NCBI RefSeq assembly: GCF_000143415.4 | Contig: NW_003314333.1 | Location: 571,207-635,206 of the forward strand | Reading direction: 5' to 3' | DNA length: 64,000 nucleotides | Source of the DNA: Selaginella moellendorffii | Lineage: Eukaryota; Streptophyta; Lycopodiopsida; Selaginellales; Selaginellaceae | Shown here: one piece after another, positions 22,073-31,300 of the stretch | How positions within the stretch are numbered: the stretch's first letter is position 1 | How the letters are laid out: the number at the start of each line of letters is the position of its first letter | Program-made: the position numbers and the translations under genes | Notes under the pieces: generated by a model | What the model saw: the letters and a program-made list of their open reading frames with translations, nothing else | Told to the model about the DNA's origin: nothing | Database searches by the model: none

Positions 22073-22737
22073 AGATAAAGTTTTTGTATCATAATTTGTG
22101 CACAACAAACTGAGTAGTTTTTTAAAGAGTTGAGTGAGAAGTCTCAACGCTAGCTCTTTCCTCGGGTGTCTTGGTGCACTTAAGCGGCCTTAAGTTGTGG
22201 ACATGGAGCACACTGGTTGGGACATCTTTGTGCTTGAGTAAGTCCTCTACAAATGCTTGTTTGGCTTCCACTTCAGCCACTATCACATGGCACCCTTTCG
22301 GCTCCACTTTTGGGGCTCTAGGATTTGTGTCTCACACAACCTCTATTGGAACAGGACTATCTCCTTTAAGAAGTGAAGTGAAAGGACATATAGCGAGAAG
22401 TGGAAAATGTGATATTTCATAATGTTATGCCAAGTGAAGAGTATTATCAAGGGTGACTAAAGTAAGTGCATGCACAAGTCTTATAAGATCTTGATGAAGT
22501 ATTAGCCACAACATTCCCAACTTGATTCGCTTTGATATATTTGGCTCCATATGAAGCAAAAGGCTCCAAAAATGAATGCCAAATTGCATTACTAACTCAG
22601 ATAACCCTTAATGAAGATAATGCAGTTGTTGGAAAGCATTATCACAATTGTTAGCTTATCCAAATGGGCATTTGAAGATATCTAAAAGAATTCTTTAATC
22701 TACATAAGTGCTTACATTAAATTACATTACATTACAA
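22073..22737. other. Spacer with an unassigned minus-strand ORF
   Basis: The minus strand at 22,122-22,330 is open (CHVIVAEVEAKQAFVEDLLK, NLRPLKCTKTPEERA) and less AT-rich than its surroundings. It may be a gene or transposon fragment, but I cannot name it. The rest is featureless. Confidence 0.4.
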
Positions 22738-23141
22738 CACCGTCCCTTGGAAACATGTGGGAAACTCATGCAAATACCAAATATTATCCCAAGAATGATA
22801 TATAGCAATCACTATAAAGTGATGGAACCAATGGTATATATCATCCTTAGGATTTCCACAGAAGAACTCCAGTCATACACAAGGATTGGCAGTAAGAGCA
22901 AGAGGAGGTGTACCATGTGCTTAGGATGTTGCCATCAATTGAGCTTAATTATTTAATTGCAACTATATAGCATTGAGCAACTGCACCAACTATTGCTCTA
23001 GAGTCAAAAGAGGAGGAAGCTATTACTCTGCCTTAAAGATGAATGAAAAAGAAAAAAAAAAAAAAAGAAATTGGAAAAGTTATAGGGAAAGTGAGATCTA
23101 GACAATGTAAAAGTTAAATCTAAACCAAAATCCCAAATGTC
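22738..23141 (-). mobile_element. Gypsy-1-like fragment (5' leader and start of gag), antisense
   Basis: The minus strand corresponds to Gypsy-1 positions about 5,030-5,512: leader with 'agatctagctttt'-type sequence, then the N-terminal third of gag. It is decayed and carries a poly-A run near 23,050. No LTR is attached. Confidence 0.75.
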
Positions 23142-23145
23142 CAAT

Positions 23146-23229
23146 GTGGAAGAACTCATTGCCACCATGCCATTCATCCCCGACAAGGTGGCATGGAGGA
23201 TGCTGCTAGTGGCATGCACAAAGACATGA
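23146..23229 (+). pseudogene. PPR gene fragment (E-region)
   Basis: Translates as VEELIATMPFIPDKVAWRML then LVACTKT and a stop. This is the signature of the last PPR repeat and E motif of plant PPR proteins (EELI..MPF.PD...W..LL.AC). Only 27 codons remain, abutting the antisense Gypsy-1 fragment. Confidence 0.65.
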
Positions 23230-23769
23230 GCCGTGCCGCGCATATGTTGTGGCAGTAGACCCAAGTATTCTCAAACAAGAAATATTCTTAAAGAGGAGAA
23301 TAGAGAATATTCCTGCCTTGGTGGATCATTAAATTTCACCATCTTGACAGATCGCTGCGAACTGTTACCATAAGGATATTCTGGCAACTTTCTACTAGAC
23401 ATCATCAAAGTGGATGAAGGTCTCCAGTCACCAACAAGTTTTCAGCTTAGGGTTTGGATGAATGTGACACAAGAGGAGTAAGAAACTGGTTCAAGTTTCA
23501 CACAGGTACAAGACTCTAATGAGTGAAGGGCAGGCTTTTGCCCATCCTCTCGCACTGGTAGAGGAGCTCGCACTGCCATCCTGTGGGGAAATAGAACGGC
23601 TGTTCATCCAGCAACAGGAACTCATTCAGGATAAAAACATGAATTGTTTCCAAATGAGTAACACGTTTGGACTAAAAGCTTTGACTTGGACAGTCAAGAA
23701 TAGGAGTGGAACTCCCAACGAAGTGCTCAAGGAACAAGCATGAAGCAAGCAGTAAGTGAGTCTCTAGAA

Positions 23770-24340
23770 AAGGGACATAAAAGGACTAACACATAACATG
23801 TGGAAGAGTCCAAGATAGATCTGAGATGGAGTACGAGATGGAATCCAAGATGGACTCAAGATGGAGTACAAGATAGAGTCCGAAATGGAACCGAGATGGA
23901 GTCTGAGATGGACCTGAGATGGAGTCTGAGATGAACTGAGATGGAGTCCGAGATGGACTCAAAATGGAGTCTGAGATGGAGTTTGAGATGAACCCGAGAT
24001 GGAGTCTGAGATGGAACCGAGACCGAGACCGAGACCGAGACCGAGTTCGAGTCCAAAATCGAGACCGAGACCAAGTCTAAGTCCGAGTTTGAATACTAAT
24101 ATAGGCTGTTAGGTGAAAGCCCAAAGCAATCGTCCAAAAGTATAGTAGGGAGAGTGTGGGGGTTGGACCCAGTGGAGCCAATTTGGCCAATTTGGCTAGT
24201 GTAACCCAGGAAGGTTATGCCCATAGGCTGGGTGATGATATATCCATTGAGGAGTCCAAAACTAAAGTCAATTCAGATAGATAAGTGGGGTAACTTGGTG
24301 AAGTGTTCAAAAGTCGGCTCTAGTTCCCTCAAGAGATCAA
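23770..24340 (+). repeat. Diverged relative of the Gypsy-2 LTR with GAGATGGAGTCC array
   Basis: A 12-base-class tandem array (GAGATGGAGTCY, about 23,826-24,010) passes into GAGACC repeats (24,015-24,075). It then continues with sequence collinear with the Gypsy-2 LTR ('gaatactaatat', 'ggtgaaagcccaaagc', 'gaagtgttcaaaa'). It lacks the LTR ends. Confidence 0.65.
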
Positions 24341-24373
24341 ATGGTCAATATTTTCAATCCAAGCATGGGTGGC

Positions 24374-24567
24374 TGTAAGCTCCTGAGTCTAGACTTCTTG
24401 AGAGGTCACCCAACCCAGTACTATTCAAACCCAAGGACGCTTAACCCCAAATATCCCAAGACCCTTAACCGATTGGAAAAGGGGGTGCACTCTTGTTCAT
24501 GGGCCCTTTCCCTTTATATTTGAACCCCATATATTGTCTCTCAAGTCGTTCCCTTTGGTTGCTTACA
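24374..24567 (-). repeat. TRIM LTR (single, copy 3)
   Basis: 194 bases, TGTAAGC...GCTTACA, well conserved with copy 1. It is followed by only about 20 bases of TRIM interior and then an inverted copy of the LTR edge and a telomeric tract, so the element is truncated. Confidence 0.85.
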
Positions 24568-24604
24568 ATCCACCACGTTTCTGCTGCGCCTGTGGTGGAT
24601 TGTA
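24563..24604. repeat. 14-base inverted repeat at the TRIM/telomere-repeat junction
   Basis: TTACAATCCACCAC and GTGGTGGATTGTAA form a perfect inverted repeat around a loop of about 15 bases. The right arm reads as a polypurine tract plus the first bases of a TRIM LTR in the opposite orientation, cut off where telomeric repeats begin. Confidence 0.75.
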
Positions 24605-24708
24605 AATCTAAACCTAAACCTAACCCTAAACCCTAAACTCTAAACCCTAAAACCTAAAACCTAAACCCTAAACCCTAAACCTAAACCTAAACCCTAAACC
24701 CTAAACCA
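24605..24708. repeat. Interstitial telomeric repeat, CCCTAAA type
   Basis: About 100 bases of CCCTAAA units with variants (CCTAAA, CCTAAAA). This is the standard plant telomere motif. It is internal, lying between a TRIM LTR edge and the first base of Gypsy-2 (24,711). Confidence 0.95.
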
Positions 24709-24710
24709 GT

Positions 24711-25860
24711 TGTAAGGAACCAACTCGCCGAGGTGTCGTAGGTTAAAGGAACCCCGAAAGCATGACCAAAATGACAAAGAGTTCATCGGATGGGACCAAG
24801 TTGAAGATCGAGTCCAAGACCGGCTCTAAGACTGAGTTCGAGATAGAGTCCGGAATCAAGTCTGAGACCGACTCGGGGACCAAGTTCGAGTCCGAGTTCG
24901 AGACCGAGTTCGAGACGGAGTCCGAGATCCGAAATCGGGTTGAGACCGAGTTCGAGGTCGAGTCCGAGGTCGGGTCCGAAATCGGGTCCGAGATCGAGTC
25001 TGAGATCGAGTCTGAGACCGAATCCGAAGTTGGATCCGAAATCGGGTCCAAGATCGAGCCAGAGACTAAGTCTAAATACTAATACGGGTCAAGGGGTGAA
25101 AGCCCAAAGCGTGCGTCTCCCAAGGGGGGGGGGGGGCTGCAGGGGGTTCCAAAAGTATAGTAGAGATAGTGAGGTCCAGAAACCAGTTTTGAAGGGACTC
25201 TCCAGTGGGGCTTCCAAACCGACTTGAGGTTGAGACTGAGACCGAGGGGCCTTGGGTGGGAGTGAGCATGGACTTGGTTGGTGCCGGAGGGGCCATCCAA
25301 GGAAGTGTTCAAGAACAGCTCCCACTCCCGAAAGGGAAACCGATTGCGGTGCTCCCAGCTCATGTGGAGTGGTGCCCCACTTGAGTACCATGCGGCTCAT
25401 TGGTCCTCACCCTGCCTAGGGGCTTGGGCCTTTCTTCAGGATGGAAGTGGGGGGGTAGAGGTACCTATACCGGGCCGCTAGGCCACGGTGTTTCGCCCCA
25501 GCGTCCCGAAGCAAGTGTTGCACTCAAGACTTGGGATTTAGAGGGTCCCATGATCAAGTCTTATGGTACCAAGGGATGTTAGGAACCTAGAAGCGTGGTG
25601 TGCTTGGCTGCTTGTGCTTGCGGGGAGTGTAGCCGAACCTTAAGTCCAGTCTAACCCGGGGAGGGGGATTGGGAGTGATTTGGGAATCCGTGGATGGATG
25701 GGTAACACTCCGTTGCTCGTGCAGTGAGTAGCTGAGACCAAGTAGGAGTTGGTACCATAGGCAAGAACCTTGGCAAGGGAACTTAGCAAAAGCCAAGGCA
25801 GTGTTGGACGGATAGACGAGGTAAGCTGGCAAATTGGAAAGGAAAAATTTGTGGCTTACA
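24711..25860 (+). repeat. Gypsy-2 5' LTR
   Basis: 1,150 bases. Positions about 24,777-25,080 are a degenerate GAGTCCGAGACC array whose plus-strand frame happens to be open (Glu/Ser/Thr-rich). A poly-G run sits near 25,124-25,136. Confidence 0.93.
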
Positions 25861-25863
25861 TTT

Positions 25864-25876
25864 TGGTATCGGAGCC
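25864..25876 (+). other. Gypsy-2 primer-binding site (initiator tRNA-Met type)
   Basis: TGGTATCGGAGCC starts three bases after the 5' LTR and matches the plant tRNA-iMet complement (TGGTATCRGAGC). Confidence 0.85.
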
Positions 25877-25919
25877 TTTTCCTCAGTTCTAGCGAAGGAT
25901 AGAGGCGGATTGCTGGGAG

Positions 25920-27525
25920 ATGGCAAGGGCAGGGCGTAATCGAACCAAGGTGGAGACGGAACCTCCGCCGGAGCTGGAGCCTCCGGTCAAACAAGAGGCT
26001 ATGGATGAGGAATCCTTGCATGAGGAGGACTCCAGTGAGGAAACTTCCAAACAGGAGTCCGGTGGCGAGGTTGGGTCGTCAAAGGCTCGATTGGACGTGC
26101 TAGAAGGAGAATTGGCACAGACCAATACCCTGCTAGAGACTCTCGTACGCAAGTTAAAGCGTGACAAGAAGCGGAAGAAAAAGCGAAAGACTACGGATGC
26201 TGGTAGTGCAGAAGGTGCGGACCCTTCGGCAGGGACTGAGGCAAAACCAGACAAGGTCGAACAGACCGAAGTGGAATCAATCCCTCAGGCAGTTCCCAAG
26301 TACAAACCAAAGCCCCCACCGATGTTCAAGGGAGTGAACGACTATAAGGTTGTGGAGGATTGGTTTTACGATATGGAGGACTACTTCCGAGCGTTGCGAT
26401 TACCGAGCTCGGAGAAGGTCTCATGTGCAAAACCATACTTGGCAGATAATGCCAAGTCTTGGTGGAGAACAACAGAGGCCAACAAAGGACCGGTGGCCAC
26501 CTGGGACATGATGAAGGCCTCGATCCGCGCAACATACGTTCCTCCGAATGCCACTCTGCATCTGAGAGATGAGCTGAGTAGGCTGAAGCAGACTGGAACC
26601 ATCCAGGAATATGTGAATGGGTTCATGGCAAAGAGGATACTTGTCACGGACATGGGGGATATGGATGCGTTCCATGCCTTTATATCAGGTTTGCAAACCT
26701 GGGCTCGCGGTGAAGTGATGCGCTGGAACCCGACCAACTACAAGGAAGCATTGGATGCGGCCATCAAGGTGCATTTCAACGATAACCTGCGAAAGGGGAA
26801 CACGACGGGGTTAGTTTAGCAAAGGGGCTAAACCAAGGGGAACGTATAGTAGGGGGAAATTCAAAAAGAGTTTCTCTAAGAATGAGTCCTCGGGGTTCCG
26901 GAAAGGCAAATCCGGTGGCCAGCGAGCGAGTATGTGGGGGAGTCAAGCGAAAAGAGAAAAACCCACGGATAAGAAGGTCAAGTCATATAGCAGCGTGGGA
27001 AACAACGTATGCTACAACTGCGGTGAAGCGGGACACTTCTCGAGGGAATGTCTCTACCCGAAGAAGGCCAGAGCCAATATGGCCATCAAGTCAGGTGAAG
27101 TCCAAACTGAGGTATGTGATCCAGTCCTTAACTCAAAGTTGCTCATTACACGAGCAACTTTGGTAGAGAGTCGTTCGCGACATCTACTAGCCCTCCGAGG
27201 GAAGCTCGGAGGTAGCTTTGTTAAGATCCTTATTGACACGGGTGCTTCGGATAATTTTGTGGCTGCAGACAAAGTCCGGCAAGCCGGACTAACGGTGCAG
27301 CGGCTAGGCGAACCAAGGACTATAGAGTTTGTTCAAGGTAGCCAAAGCACCGATGAGGTACTTCGACAAGCGAGAGTCGAAGTAGGGACATGGAAAGTAG
27401 ACATGGATTTCACCGTGTTGGACATAGCGGGATTTGACGTGATCTTCGGAATGGATTGGTTCAATCGGTTCGTGGTAGCCCTACATGGACAAGGTAGGAA
27501 CCTTGTGGTACTGGCGAATGCCTAA
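25920..27525 (+). pseudogene. Gypsy-2 gag, zinc knuckle and protease (frameshifted)
   Basis: Gag starts at ATG 25,920. It has an acidic/basic N-terminus (KRDKKRKKKRK) and a retrotransposon gag domain with DWFYDMEDYFRALRLPSSE and AKSWWRTTE. The frame runs into stops at 26,817. From about 26,830 a frame shifted by one base continues through a basic linker, a CCHC knuckle (CYNCGEAGHFSREC) and the protease core ILIDTGASDNFV with a later DVIFGMDWF. A TAA at 27,523-27,525 interrupts this pol frame, which otherwise stays open to the transposon insertion point at 27,628. Confidence 0.88.
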
Positions 27526-27628
27526 GGAAGAAGATCTAGGGTGGAGGCCCAGGATCTAAAGGTAGGGCAAAGCAAGGCCAAAGAATCCTACTTAAACTTG
27601 GTGTCCACAAGAGGACAACTCACTAAAG

Positions 27629-27652
27629 AAGCTCTATTTCGTTAAAGTGGGA
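27629..27652 (+). repeat. Left terminal inverted repeat of the 12.4-kb transposon
   Basis: 24 bases pairing with 40,043-40,066 except at position 2. Confidence 0.85.
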
Positions 27653-28375
27653 ATTGTCATTATCTCACTTGTAAAATAAGGTTTCCAAACCTTTATATAG
27701 TATATAAATATAACAAAATTCAATTGCATTGAGGCACATGCCATTTTATTTTAAACAAGGAAATGTCTACTCAATCACTTCTCCTCCCCCTGCCACTATT
27801 TCACCTCTCTCTTCTCCTTGTCATCGTCGTCCAATTTCTTTCCATCCTTTTAATATTGGCTCAGTTGCTTCGAGTCTAGGTGGAGCCCAAGTCCCCATTC
27901 AATCTTTACTTTCCCCTTATTAATAAAACAACTTCGTAGACTTCCAATAACATGCTGTAACACTTCTAGTATAATGCAAATCCTCTCAAAGAATTGTCTT
28001 TTAATATTAATACAATGGCATGGAACCCCATGCCATAATAAGTTACATTTTTAAATAAATACATGCCATCTCAGAATGTTATTTTTTGCCTCCAATGCCT
28101 ATACAATAATCTTGGAATTTCATCACTCTCCACACTATCAGGATTTAAACCCAATAGTAATGCCATCTCTTCTCTAATACGTCCACGCTCATGTTCAGTG
28201 GTCGAAGAACCCATCCGGTTGAGCAGATTATGGAGATGCGGATAGTGCTTGGCTAGACAATATACATGCTATAAATGATGACTGGTGTCTGTCTGATCAA
28301 ATGGCTTCTGATATACCGTTCCATCTACCATTTGGTTGATTTCTGCAGCCACCTCCTGGACTGGCCGGTTCTCTA

Positions 28376-31300
28376 TCACCATCGCTCCAAGCCGTTTTGC
28401 AAGGTCCCTAGAACATACGGTTTCTTCTCCCTAGTTTCCATATTGCAAGAGATGGGGTGCACTGCATATATGTGCGTGTTCACTGCAGTTTTAATCAGCG
28501 AGTCATCGATGATGAGGATTTCACTTGACCTAGCAGTCCGGTTCATCACTACAGCCTCTGGCTTGACGAAGATGGGCTTGCTACCCCTCACATGGACCAT
28601 AGTCAAGCAATCCTCCTGCGTTAGGAGAAAGTCAAATGGTAATATTACTCGCGTCTGATCGTGCATCATCTGTAGCAACGTTAATGCATTGTGGCGCATC
28701 ATGGATGTCCAAACTCCCAATTGCAAATTGAACCCGGCCCTCTGTTTTAAGTGTCGCATGGTCATTATTAGATCCTGCAGTTTCTCCCGTGTGATTAATG
28801 TGAATCTGTCTCTTTTGACCAACTTGCGACCGCAGGCTTTGGAAGGTGCAGTGACATTCGAGGACGAGCCACGCTCATGGGAGAAAAGGACACCGTTCAG
28901 ATAAAAAACGATACAGTACCTTCGCCGTGACTCTAAAATGAAATGCGTCAGCATAAAAAATGGTACAAGTCAATTTTACCATCTACAATATTAGCAAATG
29001 GTGCTCCCAATGGTCGTTGAGAGGGTTTTGGTCGAGGAAACGTGAAGGGCGGAAATACTCTCCTTTGCAATATGGGGTCAATCGCATCCGATGGAGTGTG
29101 GGCACATGCCATTTCAGCTGTAGACTTTGGTACAACTGACTCAATAGTGGCATGGGGTGGTTCCGATGGCGTGTGATCACACGCCATTTCAGCTGGTGCC
29201 TCCGTTGGCAAAGTGGACATGACCGAACAGGCAGCAGGGGCGGTGTAGGGAGGTTCCAACGGCGTGTAGTCAGACGATTGGGCACACATTGAGTCCATTG
29301 AAAATGAGGATACGACCAGCTCGGCGGCTGGGGCGGCCTCATGCGGGTCCAATGGTGCTTGGTCACCGTCAGTTGGATACGTGGACAAGATTAACTCAGT
29401 GGTATGGGCAGCATCAAGTGGAGCGTGGTCAGCTTGCTTGGCATTGATATGGATAGTAGCCTCCACTAGCTCTGATGACTCTTGCAGGCAAGTAGAGTCC
29501 ACTAGCGGATCCATATGCATGTCCAAATATCTCCCTTCGATTGAGATGGTATCCTCCCGTGCTACTAAAAACAAACTCATTAGCACATTGAATCGACTAT
29601 ACTGTATTTACCATCAACTGCTATTGAGGAACTAGGATTGATATCACTTGGGCACACTGCTGATTCTGAAGGATTGAACATACGTTTCGACCTTGCTTGG
29701 CACTATCCTTCCTCGACACTAAAGGCTAGAGTTTGTATCTTAATTCAACTGAATAATCTCTACTTACCATTTGCTCTGCGACCTACATGGACAATGTTAG
29801 AAATGGTAAAAGGTTAGGAATGGATGTACTATTATTTACCTGATGGTTTGTCTTGTATGACCTTCCTCCGCTGCTCTTTGGCCACCTCAGGTTGGCCATC
29901 GTCGTCATCATCGTCGTTGTCGTTATTGTGATCGTCACCATTGTGAGGACCATCCATGTCCTCTTCGTCCTCCTCTTCTTTGTCCTCCTCTTCGTCCTTC
30001 TGCTCTTCCTGCTCATTATCTTTCTCTGGCTCCTCATCCCCCTCCTGCATTTCTTCCATAGGCTGCTCAGGCTGGATGGCTTGTTCTTCCAGAACCATCT
30101 TGGGAAAATCATCTGGCCGAGTCTCCATTTCAAAATACAAGACATCCATAGCCTGTTTTAGTGCGTGACCTAGGACTGTATCCTCACCCGACTGTCTTAA
30201 CATGGTTTCTGCACGTTCTTGCACCCTTCGAAGATGACGAGATGAGAAAAACATGGCCCTGACTTGAAAAGCATCCCTCATCCATTGTACCTCTCCATTG
30301 AGATTGGGGAAGGGGAGTCCGCCATAGGAATCTGAGTCAGGAGGTGGTGTCTGGCTGCTTTCACTCAGCCCTTGATCTGCAATGAATGGCATGAGCACAC
30401 ACGCCATAACCGCGAGGCATTACCTATCATCTTTTCGTTGCCCTTCTTCCTTTTCGAATCAAACACCTCTGATCCCGACGACTGTCCAACGTGCTTTCGC
30501 TTTTTATGACCACTGTCAGTTTGAGCTTGGCTGGTGCTTGCCTGTTTTGCCTTTGAAGAAGTGTCTCCTGCAAGGAATGGCATGAGACCACACGCCATTG
30601 CAAATATAATTTGTACCTCCTTTTTTCCTATTGCTTGTCTGTTTGTCCTTCTTCGACGCGCCACCAGTGCACTTTTCAATCCTCGTGTCTGAATATTCAC
30701 AATGATCTATAATCAAAATGGCGTGAGGCCTCACGTGACCTTACCTTGTGCAGGTTGTGAGCTCGGCCCAACATGGGTATCTTCAACAGTAGCTGTTAAT
30801 GCCGTTTCAGCATCTGGGGGTGGCCACGCTCCTGCATACAGAGCTTGTGAGATAACATTTAAACTTAAAGTGCGTACTCACCAGGTTTGCAGAGAAGATA
30901 CTGTTTTTCTTTGGCAACTGTAATTATATGCTCCATTGAAGTCACCTCTTCAATGGAGTTTGTCACCGCAACACACGGAACACCCTTGAGTAGTGCGGCT
31001 CGAAAGAATAGTCCGCCGCAGTTGTACTTGACAACGCATTTGCCCTTGGAGTCGGAAGCAAGTGACCCACCCGCTATTGCATTGAAGACCCTGCTGAGCA
31101 TTTCCCATGCTGCACTTGGAGCTTTCTCTGGATTCGAAAGCTCCATAGCCGTCTTCAGTTCCTCAGGCACGGGTAAATTGACCTCCCTCAGATCAATTCG
31201 ATCGGCCTTGTCGAACGAAGTTGGGAAGTCACTCCAGTCCCACTCTGCTGTAGGACCAATAACAAGGGCGAGTGTGAAGATGCGGACATTCGTCGGTATC

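Noticed and set aside
24605-24708. Telomeric repeats taken as a chromosome end
   Set aside because: The tract is only about 100 bases and is flanked on both sides by transposon sequence that continues, so it is interstitial.
24762-25082. Open frame of 106 codons rich in Glu, Ser and Thr inside the Gypsy-2 LTR
   Set aside because: It is created by the GAGTCC repeat array. The matching frame in the 3' LTR is truncated, and it lies wholly within LTR sequence, so it is not a gene.
25889-26254. 121-codon minus-strand ORF opposite Gypsy-2 gag
   Set aside because: Antisense shadow of gag with Ser-rich low complexity.
29853-30168. Plus-strand ORFs made of Leu/Val/Phe or Ser runs
   Set aside because: Antisense of the Asp/Glu tract of the ParB/FCP1-like protein, so not real membrane or Ser-rich proteins.
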